From the NCBI RefSeq assembly GCF_039555335.1, contig NC_092629.1, positions 31,245,382 to 31,309,381 of the forward strand: a stretch of DNA of 64,000 bases, written 5' to 3'. Shown here piece after piece: positions 1 to 13,700 of this stretch. Made by a program: the position numbers and the translations under genes. The notes below the pieces were generated by a model that searched no databases, was not told the origin of the DNA, and was given only the letters and a program-made list of their open reading frames with translations. The stretch is from Amphiura filiformis. Its lineage: Eukaryota; Echinodermata; Ophiuroidea; Amphilepidida; Amphiuridae. Numbering within the stretch: position 1 is the stretch's first letter; every line of letters begins with the position of its first letter.

Positions 1-329
1 TGATGTCACAAGGAAACTTGTATGCATATTATAAACAGTCTGTATTCTTGGTCTAAAAAATAATAGGTTTTTTTCTTCAGAAAATGCAACAGATTTCACG
101 AAAGGCTACATGACTGTTGATTACATTTCACACTCCGTGGTATTATTCAAAAATATATGGTAAAAAACAATGGTAATCGTTATTGCCTTTATATTGACTT
201 CTCGAGTACCTCGGAATAAGCTCCTTATACAATTAAGCAAATGGGTGTAAATGGTAAAATGTACAATATTCGTTGTAATATAAAAAATGGTTTGAAATCT
301 TGTATTAAAAGTGGTTTACATCTTTCAGA

Positions 330-610
330 TCTTTTTGTTTGAACTTTGGTCTTCGCCAGGGCTGCCAAATTAGCCCAGTCTCCTTCTCAATATTTATTAG
401 TGAGCTTTCAAGACTTCTTGATGTTAATGGTGGACTTGGTGGTCGTAGAATTAATCTCGATAATAACACTGAAGTCAAAGTATTGTTCTATGCAGATAAT
501 ATTGTATTAGTTGTAGATAATGTTGGCAGTTAAAAAAACAAATTGATGTTTTTGAATCGTTTTGTAATATTTGGGCATGTCCGTAAATAAGACTAAAGTT
601 ATCATAAATA
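330..610 (+). mobile_element. LINE reverse-transcriptase fragment
   Basis: A short open frame (339-533) reads GLRQGCQISPVSFSIFISEL and then, after about 25 residues, VKVLFYADNIVL. These match the RQGxxxSPxxFxxFI and YADD blocks of non-LTR reverse transcriptases, with the second Asp of YADD replaced by Asn. Similarity continues in another frame to about 610 (FCNIW-like). It is a dead internal fragment with no 5' or 3' end visible. It lies in the intron or flank left of the last visible EGF exon. Confidence 0.7.
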
Positions 611-734
611 TAAAGGAGAGTCTTCTTCTTCTTCTTCCTTATAAGTGCCTCCCTCATTTGTATGAGTATTATCGTACTGCGTACAGACAAGCTGCACTCT
701 GGAACCTAGAGTAGATGAGTGTATTTTTGAAGTA

Positions 735-965
735 CAGTCAACAGTACCGGGATGATCCCCTGCTCTTTTCGGGTGCACACTACATTAATGTGGGAAAATA
801 TGCATGTAGACGGGACCGACAGCTTAAAGTGCCCTCCGAAGCACTAAGCAAGTAGAGTGAAGTGCCTTGCTCAAGGACACAAAGAGCCAGCCGAGCGCAG
901 GCGGACCTGGGATTCGAACCCTTGGCTGCTTGGATTCACAGTCCAACGCTAGGCCACGCTCCCCT
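735..965 (-). mobile_element. tRNA-derived SINE
   Basis: Read on the minus strand from about 965, the sequence has a tRNA-like head: an A-box-like TGGCCTAGCGTTGGA followed about 30 bases later by a B-box GGTTCGAATCC. The body contains TGTCCTTGAGCAAGGCACTT, which recurs almost unchanged in the SINE near 22.7 kb. The left end is not defined. It is a pol III-type SINE head rather than a tRNA gene, because the acceptor and D stems do not pair properly. Confidence 0.6.
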
Positions 966-1641
966 TAGGAAGATATCAAAGTGTTCTTTTTTCAAGGTAT
1001 TACCTCTACTGAAGCAACGGAAATGCAAGAAAAGCAATGCATGCTTTGTAATGAAAAACGTTGGTGGATTGTCCTTGTCAGCATATTGAAAAAAAAGCTG
1101 ATTCAGTCATTGCCCCTATTTTGCTTTAAGGTTTAAGATATGATGCTATTACGAATGTGTATATTAAGGCCTGCAATAGTTTTTTAGTGGCGTCGGGAGA
1201 GCGGATTCGCGCAGTGTTAGTTCAAGGCCCGGTCGTGTCCAAGGAATGTATGTGCACTTGGTTTATCCCGATTCCATACTCGCTCTCGCAAGTTTTCTTC
1301 GGGAACTCAAAAACTTCCTTCACCCAATGGAATTTGGAGAGCTGCACATATAATTGGTGGATGTTACGATCTTAGTGCGGATAGTTTTGCGCTGCAACTG
1401 GCCGCGGCCTAGTTGATGCGATTTGATTCACCATGGCAGCGAAGTTACAGTACTTTGAATCCCTTAAGATCTGAAAAAAGGCGCTATATGGATTCAAAAT
1501 GTATTTATTATTTATTTCATCACACAAAACATCAAATGTTGTTACTTTAGGATGGGGGAATGGCGACTCCCTATGTATACTTCTCAGGTTGTGCATTGCA
1601 TAAAATACTGGAAAATTGCAATATGGTACAAATAAACTAAC
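966..1641. other. No gene seen (intron or flank)
   Basis: AT-rich sequence between the SINE and the last visible EGF exon. Short open frames here have no recognisable motif. On the minus strand this would be the intron after the exon at 1642-1764. Confidence 0.5.
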
Positions 1642-1764
1642 CTGTACATATTACATCATCTCCACTGCAACTAGGAATACATGTACATATGAAGGAACCA
1701 ACGGTATTGTTGCAAGCAGCATTTGTGCCACATTTGTCAGTACCCAAAGCACATTCATCAATAT
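1642..1764 (-). CDS. Exon 14: cbEGF 11, with an extra cysteine
   Basis: 123 bp, phase 1-1: [18 protein letters not shown] then [20 protein letters not shown]. The usual NAGYxGDG turn is IPSCSGDD, so the module has seven cysteines and lacks the conserved aromatic Tyr. The donor (GTTAGT) is intact, so the transcript continues beyond the left edge. Confidence 0.85.
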
Positions 1765-4700
1765 CTGTACCAAATGTAAGAAATAAGTTATTCTCAATAA
1801 AGCTTAAATAAAGTGGATTTACCTGGAAACACATCACAAATATTGATACTAGAACGAATTTGCTTCAAAAACTTAGATCAACACAGTAGAAAATTGCGAT
1901 AGGAATTCTAAAAAGCTGTTTTTATTCAGTGACAATTATTTGAAATTAATAGAAGGGCAATATGATACAAAATAGACTAGTTCATGTTAGAATAGAATAA
2001 ATGATAATATTAATGTCAGTAATGCATCTTTCTTTACCTTGATATAAAATGCGTTAAAATAATCAGGGTAGTATTCATGAGTAACATTTGGTAATATCCG
2101 ACCCTTGCATGTCCTTCTGATATCAATATTTTTTTGAAATTCGCGATATTATACAATGCTACAATACAATGCTATGTACTGAAAGTTTATGTAGCTGGCA
2201 CGAAGGCCCGACCATCATGTGATAATGTCGACATTTTATGGTCTATTTTGGGAAACTTTATGTATATCTTCAATACAAAAAGGTCAACTTTTCATATGGT
2301 GGTCGGCTTTTCATTCCAGCTACATACATTCGAAGAACATATGATTAGATTTACTTAGAGGACTGTTAAATGTCAATAAAATAAAATTTGACTACCATAC
2401 ACGTGACAATTATTTGAAATAAATAGATATGATATGCCGATATGATATCAAAATACTAACCAAAGCATGTTACTCCATCTCCACTGTAACCAGCATGACA
2501 TGAACATATAAAAGAACCATCGGTATTGGTGCAGTTAGCATTTGTGTCACAGTTATCGGTGTTTAAAGCACAATCATCTATATCTGTACACAAATGTATG
2601 AAATAAAATATCTTTAAAAGGACTATTAAAACTCAATGTATCAGCTAAAAACAAATCACCCCCAACTTGAACTACCCACCCCTACACACACACATAAAAT
2701 ACAAACATTATATGGCAATTTATTGAAAATTGAACTTTTGACGTAAAGACGTTAATAAAATCTAATGCTATGTACTTATATTATATGCAGCCGGGATGAA
2801 AAACCGACCTTCATATGAAAATGTCAACCTTTCGTATTGAAGATATATAAAAGGCCTAAACATTTTAGGTCTTTTGTGAAACTTCATGTATATCTTCAAT
2901 ACAAAAGGTCAACATTTTTATATGATGGTCGGCTTTTCATCCCAGACACATACATTTTAAGTTTATATAATTAGATTTACATAGTTTACTTAGACGAAAT
3001 AAATATAACTATACCGATATGATATAACAAATATACTAACCCAAGCAGTTTTCTCCATCTCCACTGTAACCAGTATAACATGAACATATGAAAGAACCAT
3101 TGGTATTGATGCAGTTAGCATTTGTGTCACAGTTATCGGTACTTAAAGCACATTCGTCTATATCTGTACACAAATGTGTGAAATAAGGTACTTAAGGGGT
3201 AGGGTTGAACGTTTGGGCAGTATTTTTTTTGTGGGACATGAGAGCACATTACACATATCGAATTACATCCTGAATACGAAGAATGTCATTCTGATATCAA
3301 ATAATTTTGATTTTTTGAAATTCGCGATATAATACATATTTTATGGAAAATGATTAAAAATTGATATTTTTGATATTTAACAGTCCTCGAAGTAAACTTT
3401 ATAAATCTAATGATATGTGCTTAAAGTGTATGTAGCTGGGATGAAAAGCCGACGATCAATTGAACATTTTGACCTTTCGTATTGAAGATATGGATTTTTC
3501 CCCCAAAACACCTACAAAATTTAGGTCAAAATTTTCAATTGATCGTCGGCTTTTCCTCCCTGTTACATACACTTTAAGAATATATCATTAGATTTATAAA
3601 ATTTACTTCGAGGACTGTTTATATATCAAAAATGTGAAAAATATCAAATTTTAATAATTTGTCATAAAATTTGTATTATATCGTGAATTTCAAAAAATGA
3701 AAATTATTTGATATCAGAAAGACTTTCTTCGTATTCAGAATGCCATTCGATATGTCTGATGTGCTCTCATGTCCCACAAAAATACTGTCGAAACGCTCAT
3801 TCCAGATCCCTTAACGTTAAAAAGTGAGCTGTTGTAAACTGCTTATCCACAATAATAGCCTGTTAAATAAAATTTCAAAGTTTTAGAGGCCTGAGCTTTC
3901 GATCCTAGCAGGATCTTTATCAAAGGCAGAGTGACAAGACAACACACAAACATGCATATATATAGGGACATGGACATAAAGGTAAAGGAAATTAGCAAGA
4001 CAATAGAAGACATGAGTGTTTCTTAGGAAATATCAATTGGGGCATGAAGTGGGATGTCATGAATGGAAGTAAGCGGGATAAGGAAATGAATGAAGACAAT
4101 GGGCTGAATAGAAAAATGAAAATGAATGGTAAAATACAACTACAAACGTATTACATAATGATAGAAGTAAATGGGAAATAAAGCCTAAAATAATAAGTGG
4201 AGGGAAAATATTATAAAAATAATTAGGGAACAAATTAATAGGGGGCGAAATATTATGATAATGAAGAACAAGTTAGTCGTTTCCCTCTTGGATGTTAAGA
4301 GCGTCTGGCTGGATGGTACGTAGGCGCTTCATCCAGAATTTCTCCCTGCTGGCACGGACGGTGTCGGGCGGTTACTGAAAGACTCAATGCCCTGTAGAAT
4401 CATGTCGGAGAGTGATTGGGGAGGTTAAAGTGATTACCAACAGAGGTGTCAAGCTTCTTGGTGTTGAAAGTGGACCTGTGTCCATAAAACCGCCTCTTAA
4501 GTGCAGTCTTAGTTTATCACACGTACTGTATACCACAAACCATATGCACAAGCTCTGCAAGAAATGAGATACACAGCATTAGATCATAGATCTTTTTACA
4601 GTCTATGATTAGATGTGGTGCAGATGATGTTGCCCCTGATCCTGGGGGAGGAATTGTTGGAATTACAGGTGACAGAATCCCCTTCTTGGATATGGTCCTT

Positions 4701-7700
4701 GCAAACAACACACCTGTTGGAATTACACGTGAAAGTACCCTGTTGTGTTGAAGCAAAAGCATCAGAAAGAGGGGGGACTTCAGCTCTCACAAGAAGATCT
4801 CTAAGATTGCGGGGGTGTCTGTAGGCCAGGATGGGGCTATCGGGAATCGCTTGTTGTAGCTGATATGAGGTTTGAAGTATATGGTGATTGTCATTAGTGA
4901 TGCTACGGATAGGAGGGAGGTTAGGATGAAAAGTCACCAAAAGAGGGACTCTGGTATTGGTGTCCTGGCTTCTGGACTTCTGCTTCAGTACATCTGACCT
5001 GGGAAGAGATTTGACCTTGTTGATGGCCTGCTGCACTTTGTGTTCACTGTGTCCCCTAGATGTAAGGTTCCTCTTGAGGTCCGTAGCATGCTGTGAAAAG
5101 TCAGAATCATCAGTACCAATGCGGCGGAGGCGGAGAGCTTGACTATATGCTATACCGCTTTTGCAATGTTGGGGTGTAGATACTGGTGACTGTCTATGGG
5201 CTTGGTGTAGAGATCTGTGACAAGGGAGTCATTCTCCTTTCTGATGGTGACATCCAAGAACTTGTGGTGAGAAAGTTCAGATGTGAATTAAATTGTTCTG
5301 AGGAAAGAATTGGCATGGTCAAGCAAGGTGTTAAGGCTGTCTTCTTCTCTGGTCCAGATGAAAAACACATCGCCAATGTACCTCCACCAAATCCATGGAC
5401 GACATTGGGCAGCATCCAACATCTGCTCTTCAAGCCTAGACATTAAGAGCCATGGATTTCTTTCTCCTACAGATTCTAAAGCTGCTCGATTTTATCTCCT
5501 CCCCAAGGAATTCTGGTCGACCCAATGTATCCCGTAATGGTTCCCCCACATTGACCTTTCGTATTGAAGATATATATGTTCAAGGCCCATTCTCCGTTAA
5601 AGCGTCCAAGTTTGGTCTCAGGAATGACAAAATGCCAACCACAAAGAATTCATAAAATTCATTCAGAATCGTAAACTCTAATAGTTTAAGAACACAAAAC
5701 AATGCATGGGTGATTTTTCAACAATATTTCATTTTTGAGCAATATTACTTGTACGTATTGGGGGTAACGTATCAGTGGTAACGTATCTGTGAAACCCTTT
5801 CCCATCTTTGTCTTAATCGTGCAAGTGTAAAAACTGACCGACTTAATACCCATACTTGACCAGTCATCACCCAATGTACTAAAGTCTGGTATGGTATTTG
5901 GCTTAATTTATCACATCGTTTTTCCGAGGTGTGTAGAATTTAGGTAACGTATCTGTGAAGGCATGAACGTAACGTCAGGACTTTTTAGACCTGATTTTTT
6001 TACTTTGAAACCATTGTGTTTTGTTCCATATATAAAATATAACTATGGAGCCTGCTTGATCCATCACATTTGAGAACATTCATCTAGCCAATTATTTTCA
6101 CAGATTGTTATCCATTAGAAATATGGTAACGTATCTGTGAACAATATTGGCGACATAGTCTGAAAGACCTGTTGGAAACATTTAATGATCTGTGTTGTGA
6201 TGATTTATACTTTATAATTAGGGCATGATACCAGCTAATGAAAAGTACCTATAATCCATTATATGCGCGCATGTTTAGAGAGCAGGGACACGTTATACTG
6301 GACACACCTTGGCTGGCGACATGGAGGAAAACAATGGACATGCATAATCAGCTTTATTGTTTTATACTTTCTAGGCATGTTACAACCTCTAGCCTCACAC
6401 ATTTTAAAAAGCAACTCCTAAGTATAAGTTATATTAATAAAAGTTATTTCTTTCTGAAGAAACAAGTCTGAATACGACTTGAAACCATGGGCGACACATA
6501 TTTGGCATTTTGAACACTTTATCGGAGAATGTGCCTGAAGTTTCCACATTTTTGAAACTTCATGTATATCTTCAATACAAAGGTCAATTTTTATACCACT
6601 ATGATGATCGGCTTTTCATCCCAGCTACATACATTTTAAGTACGCACCCAGCAAACACAAAACGTTTTCGACATCATTCGCAAAAGGTTATAAAAGGTTG
6701 TCAGAAAACGTTTAATTGTCGGGTTATATAAAGGGTATATTAAGAGTATTAAACGTTTTCATAACCTTAAAAAACATTTTTTGATAATCTACTGCTCAGC
6801 AAACAAAATGTTTTACAGAAAACGTTTAAATGTCGGGTTATATAAAGGGTATAAAGTATATGATGTGGGGCCGTAGTGGTCAGCGACAACCTGTAAAGTG
6901 TGCTGTGGCTTGTGGATCAACGTCTAGGCGTTGTGCCTGTGCGTAACGCACTTTAAATCACTACGTTGTTTTTTGTTTTTGTTTTTTTTATAAAAACGTT
7001 TTAATAACATTCCAAAAACATTGCCCAAAATATTTTCAATAACGTTTTAAAAACGTTTTCATGACCTTTATATAACCCGAAATTTAAATGTTATTAAAAG
7101 GTTTTGAAAAAAAAAAAAACATTTTAAGAACATGTCTATGTTTGCTGAGTTCAAATATTTTAACATAATGTTATTTAAGTATTGACACAATATCTGGCAA
7201 AAATGTTTGCAAAATAGATTACAATAACATTTTTTTAAAACATTTAAAAATATTATTGTAGTGTGTTTCATACAAAACGTTTTAAAACGCTATCATGACC
7301 TTTATACTATGATCGACGGTATCAAAGGCAGCGCCTTTAAACCCGACATTTTAATGTTATTAAAACGTTTTTACCTAAACCAAAAGCCAAAATACAACTT
7401 ATTTAAAACGTTTTTAAAACGTTTTTGTGTTTGCTGAGCATCTATAAAGTATTTACTTAGACGACTGTTAAATATCAGAAATATAAAGTTTGACTACCGT
7501 ATATGTGACAATCAATTGAATTAAGGAGATCTGATATGGCGATATGATACCAAATCTACTAACCTGAGCATGTTACTCCATCTCCACTGTAACCAGCATA
7601 ACATGGACATATGAAAGAACCATCGGTATTGGTGCAGTTAGCATTTGTGTCACAGTTATCGGTGTTTATAGCACATTCATCTATATCTGTACACAAACAA

Positions 7701-10700
7701 AATTTGTATAGCACAATTTAATAATCTTGATGTAAAGGAACCAACCGCATTGGTACTATAACGAAATTGCTTCGTAAACCGAAAGTAACCAGAGTAGAAC
7801 ATTTCGATAGGAATGCACAATATCCAAATGTAGTTTGAATAAACAGAATGGCGATTTGGTACAAAATAGACTAACCTGTGCATGTTACTCCATCTCCATT
7901 GTAACCAGCATTACATGCACATGTAAAAGAACCGACGGTATTGGTGCAATCAGCATTTGTGTTACAGTCATCGGTATCCAGTGCACATTCGTCATTATCT
8001 GTATAAAAATGCACGAAATGAAACGTTTTTGAAGTGGACTATTAAAATTAAAATTTGTTTTGAAGAACTAGCAAAGGATAATTCAGATGACGAGGACGAA
8101 GAATCTGTTATTGAATACTTAACGCAATCAAAGCAGACAATTCATAAAGGATATTCTGCATTTTCAAAGGTAGTTTGCCTCGGTGATAAAGTATTTGACA
8201 TGGTGGTATGGACTAACCTGCACATGTTACACCATCTCCATTGTAACCGGCATTACATGCACATGTGAAGGAACCATCGGTATTGGTGCAGTTAGCATTT
8301 GTGTCACAGTTATCGGTATTTAAAGCACATTCGTCTATATCTGTACACAAATGTATAAGACAAGGACTATTAAAAAATAATTTATCAGTCAATTTATCGG
8401 CCTCCGAGATACTGTGGGATGAAAAGAAAAGAGACACTAATGTTTCTTATAAAGCTTGAATAAACTGACTTTGCTTATCAACATAATGTGGTACCACATC
8501 ACAATTAATATTTATATCATAGTACTTTGGCAGCATAGAATAACAACATCAACCCCCATATAGTAGACGCAAATTAAAAATAGAACAGAAGAATAAATAT
8601 TGCATATTATTCAACAATCTTGATGTTGGTGGAGTCAACGGTATTTGCACTAAAATGATATTGTTTATCAAAACAACCATACTATATAAAACATTTCGAC
8701 TGGAATGCACAATATAGGTAGTTCGAACAAACAGAGTGCTGATTTGGTACAAAATAGACTAACCTGAGCATGTTACTCCATCTCCGCTGTAACCAGCATT
8801 ACATGCGCATGTAAAAGAACCGACGGTATTGGTGCAAACGGCATTTGTGTCACAGTTATCGGTGTTTATAGCACATTCATCTATATCTGTACACAAACAA
8901 AATTTGTATAGCACAATTTAATAATCTTGATGTAAAGGAACCAACCGCATTGGCACTATAACGAAATTGCTTCGTAAACCGAAAGTAACCAGAGTAGAAC
9001 ATTTCGATAGGAATGCACAATATCCAAATGTAGTTTGAATAAACAGAATGGCGATTTGGTACAAAATAGACTAACCTGTGCATGTTACTCCATCTCCATT
9101 GTAACCAGCATTACATGCACATGTAAAAGAACCGACGGTATTGGTGCAATCAGCATTTGTGTTACAGTCATCAGTATCCAGTGCACATTCGTCATTATCT
9201 GTATAAAAATGCACGAAATGAAACGTTTTTGAAGTGGACTATTAAAATTAAAATTTGTTTTGAAGAACTAGCAAAGGATAATTCAGATGACGAGGACGAA
9301 GAATTTGTTATTGAAAACTTAACGCAATCAAAGCAGACAATTCATAAAGGACATTCTGCATTTTCAAAGGTAGTTTGCCTCGGTGATAAAGTATTTGACA
9401 TGGTGGTATGGACTAACCTGCACATGTTACACCATCTCCATTGTAACCGGCATTACATGCACATGTGAAGGAACCATCGGTATTGATGCAGTTAGCATTT
9501 GTGTCACAGTTATCGGTATTTAAAGCACATTCGTCTATATCTGTACACAAATGTATAAGACAAGGACTATTAAAAAATAATTTATCAGTCAATTTATCGG
9601 CCTCCGAGATACTGAGGGATGAAAAGAAAAGAGGCAATGTTTCTTATAAAGCTTGAATAAACTGACTTTGCTTATCAACATAATGTGGTACCACATCACA
9701 ATTAATATTTATATCATAGTACTTTGGCAGCATAGAATAACAACATCAACCCCAATAACATCAACATAGTAGAAGCAAATTAAAAATAGAACAGAAGAAT
9801 AAATATTGCATATTATTCAACAATCTTGATGTTGGGGGAATCAAAATGATATTGTTTATCAAAACAACCAAACTATATAAAAAAAACCATTTCGACTGGA
9901 ATGCACAATATAGGTAGTTGTGCTGATTTGGTACAAAATAGACTAACCTGAGCATGTTACTCCATCTCCGCTGTAACCAGCATTACATGCGCATGTAAAA
10001 GAACCGACGGTATTGGTGCAAACGGCATTTGTGTTGCAGTTATCAGTATTCATTACACACTCGTCAATGTCTGTATAAAAATGCATGAAATAAGAAAATT
10101 TATGAAGAGACTATTTAAATTCAATTTTTTTAAGAATTAGCACAACAGCCTAACATTTATGATACCGATGACGAGAACGACGAAGCTGGTAATCAAAGCA
10201 GAGAATTTGCAAAGGATATTCTGCATTTCCAAAAGTAGTTTGACTCGGTGATTATTATTTAACGCGATGGTATGGACTAACCTGCACATGTTACACCATT
10301 TCCATTGTAACCGTCATTGCATGTACATGTGAAGGAACCATCGGTATTGGTGCACACAGCATTTGTGTGACAGATATCAGTACCCAAAAGACATTCATCT
10401 ATATCTGTACAATAGTGTATGAAATAAGATACATTTTTTAATGGACTATGACAGGTAAATTTCCTTAACGAATTAGCACATTTGTTGTATCAACTATTAT
10501 TATTACTTATAATCTTTATTCAGGGTAGGTCCGAATCAGCTAACCGCTGGCCTTACCCGGGGCCCTGCAATAATACATATATACAAATTTAAAACAACAT
10601 ATCATAAAATATTTAACTTCAACCACCATATCAACATAACATATCAACTCATATTATAACAACAATATAATAAACTCAATATATTGAGCAGCGGCGTAGC

Positions 10701-13700
10701 TAGGGGTGGGCAGGGTGGGCGACTCGCCCACCCTGGAAAAATCTGGGGGAAATTTTGGAGCAAGAAGGAAAAAAAAGAAAGGAAAGGGGAAAGAAAGAAA
10801 AAGAAGGGAAAAGAAAGGAAAGAAGGGAAAAGAAAGGAAAGAAGGAAAAAAGAAAGAAGAGGAAAGGGAAAATGAAAAAACAAAAGGGAAGTCTAAGAGG
10901 GATGGGGGAAGGAATAGGGAAAAGGGGATAAAAGAGGGAAAAAGAGGAAAAAGAACAGCAACTTGCATGTTTATTGTGGGGAAGCAATTCATGCACAGGG
11001 GGAAGGAGTGTAAGAAAGGGGAAGAAATTGAAGAATATGAAGAAGGACAGGGAATTTAAGGAAGTGAATTGAGGGGAAGTAATTTAAGTGAGTGTAATAG
11101 AAGGGGGAAGGAATGAGAGAAAGGGGGAAGAAATTGAAAAATGTAAAGAAAGAAAGAAAGAGAACGAAGAGTAGAAGGGGGAAATAATTTAGTGAATGTA
11201 ATTAGTGAATGAAACAACTTGTTAAATCCACTCAAGAATATCAGTATTGTTTTATTGTATTGTTCTTCCATTGTAAATTCATTTTTGTTTCCTTTCAGAT
11301 AATTCTAAAATCAAAACTTTACATTTTTTACATGACAAATGTATGCAAGGAGACGGTATAAAAATGCACAAAACCCATGAGCTTCCCTGGACCCTCACCA
11401 GGGGCCCTAGAGCGGGCCCCTGGACCCCACGCCTATGGGGTTATATAAGATGAGAAATTGTTTTAGGTACCGCACCGCTCCCCGCAGCCCCGCACCGCAG
11501 CCCCGCTATAATATATCAGATGAGAAATTGTTTTTACGTACCGCACCGCTCCCCGCAGCCCCGCAGGGGGAGGTTGGAAAAAGGAGGTTTTTAAAAATCC
11601 CACAAAAAACACCCCATGGTTAAACTATGGTTTTGAATAGCTAAATGGTTGAAATGGCAAGCCCTTTGTGTAGATTTTCATGTTGGACCCTCATCCTGCA
11701 TACACTTCAAAGTTGAGGTACTGCGTTTATCATTTATATTTAAAGCCATTTCATTTGAGACCAAGGAAAAGGCATATAATAATTTATTAGTAAATGATTT
11801 AATTTTACTCATGATATGATGTGTTTTTCCCTGCAATGAAAAGCTGCTCTGTTAATTTATACAATCTTGAACTTCAGCAGCGATAGAAACACCAACTTGA
11901 AATTAGGAAAAGGTGTCGATATCGTAAAGCATTTTTAAACATTGTAGGCCTATGCATCGTTTTGTGATCAACACTGTTAAAACACAGTCTATTAAAAACA
12001 TTACACGTGATTTGATATGCTTCAACATTCACAAGGAAACTGGTCAAGAAAGGTATCAAAGCAATTGTTCAAGTTTCCTCTTTGCACGAATCCATCCATA
12101 TCATGATAATTTGTAGAAGAGATCACTTTAATGGTAAAGGAATTTTTGGGACACCCTGTACTTATAAATATTCATAATAAACACTAACTTTAACCATAAC
12201 CCTAACCCAATGGGCTTCTAAATTTAAAAAATTTCAAATTTCAAAATTAGCCAATGGACGACTATTATAGCTAAGCCTCTGCTGTGCGGGACTTCGGTGC
12301 GGGGCTGCGGGGAGCGGTGCGGGGCTGCTGGGAGCGGTGCGGTACCTAAAAACAATTTCTCATCTGATATAACCCCATACACGCCAGTGGTCGCTCCGCT
12401 CGCTATGCTCGCTTCGCTCTATTTTTAATTATATATTAACTTGGGGAAATTTTGGAGCCTTGCCCACCCTGGCAAAGAGGGCTGGCTACGCCCCTGATAT
12501 TGAGACAACCTGCNNNNNNNNNNNNNNNNNNNNNNNNNNNNNNNNNNNNNNNNNNNNNNNNNNNNNNNNNNNNNNNNNNNNNNNNNNNNNNNNNNNNNNN
12601 NNNNNNNNNNNNNNNNNNNNNNNNNNNNNNNNNNNNNNNNNNNNNNNNNNNNNNNNNNNNNNNNNNNNNNNNNNNNNNNNNNNNNNNNNNNNNNNNNNNN
12701 NNNNNNNNNNNNNCAACCTGCATAAGCACCACACAAAATACAAATTAGTGCTGTTTAAAGTGATGTCTCTTTTATACATCTCCTTAAAAGAATGCAAATT
12801 TAGAGAATTTCTAATTACATAGATCAATATGGTTCCATACTTTAACACCACTATAACTAAAAGAATGTTTAAAACACTCGATATCATAACCATTATTGAG
12901 TGGTGGAAGAGCTAGCTGACCAGTAGTAGCTTGTCTTGTATTACGATCATGGTTATCACTTTTTACAAAATTGAACATCGTAGATAAGTACTGCGGTGCT
13001 AGATTATGCAGAGATTTATATACCATAAGTGCTTTAAAATACTGATTGCGGACTGAAAGCCGCTCCCATCTAAGTTCATTAAACATGTAATCCGAAGGAG
13101 TGAAAAAGTCAACACCTAAAATAATTCGCGCACACCGTTTCTCGAATATATAAAGTTTAAACTATAATGCCTTTTTGCGGTATAGAACAAATAATACTGA
13201 TAGTGATAATGTGTCGGAAACATTATCAGTAATGAATGTTTATTATTTTAAGGGGTGTGCAATCATGATGAGCCTGGGTAACATTTCCAAATGGAGTGTC
13301 AACTGCTTGCCTCCCTCTTGGCCTGCCCAAATTCGCTTGTCCTCCTCTCAGCCTGCCAAAATATTCAGAAATTAATGTTTGATCAATGAAAAGTTTAATT
13401 GTTGGCTTTGTTTGACAAGATAATATAACCATTTTGGATTTATCACAGCGCTAATATTGCCATTGTAACGAAATTGTTTCAAAACTTTTAAAGTTTAATA
13501 ATAATAATAATTAACAACATTTATCAAGCGCAAAATGCAAAGGTTTCTAAGCGTTAACTACAACTTACACTACAACTTAAACCACTACAAAATGACATGA
13601 ACATGATAAACAAAAAAATGCAGAGTCATTTGAACACGAAAGTTGGCGACTATCCAGATATGAAACACACCATTGTAAAAGCAAGTGCCATATATGACAT

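Larger units (their letters stand above)
7640..10045 (-). repeat. Tandem duplication, 2 x about 1.2 kb, three EGF exons each
   Basis: About 7640-8845 and 8845-10045 match with a constant 1200-bp offset through exons and introns, then small indels shift it to about 1195 near the end. In the stretches compared by eye only about 1-3% of bases differ, introns included (for example TTGGTACTATAACG against TTGGCACTATAACG). Splice sites are kept in both units, so the duplication adds three in-frame EGF modules. Confidence 0.9.
10689..12496. mobile_element. hAT-like non-autonomous element with 8-bp target duplication
   Basis: Ends CAGCGGCGTAGC... and ...GCTACGCCCCTG, which fit the hAT end pattern CAGxGGCG. 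The flanks are an exact 8-bp duplication, ATATTGAG (10681-10688 and 12497-12504), the hAT target size. The subterminal parts also match in inverse order (GCCCACCCTGG and GGGAAATTTTGGAGC at both ends). The interior has no transposase: it is a purine-rich tract (about 10755-11220) and GC-rich inverted and direct repeats. It sits in an older LINE. Confidence 0.75.

Noticed and set aside
4615-5655. Plus-strand frames over the Penelope-like region
   Set aside because: Shadows of the minus-strand RT and linker sequence.
10644-11059. Several overlapping open frames on both strands
   Set aside because: They lie in a homopurine/homopyrimidine tract and encode runs of Lys/Glu/Gly or Phe/Ser/Pro; composition artefact.
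12141-12162. End of a TACAGGGTGTCCC-type transposon
   Set aside because: Only one end is present; no partner found within the hAT-like element, so no element called.
12425-12893. Frames running through the N gap
   Set aside because: Mostly unknown residues; not evidence of coding.
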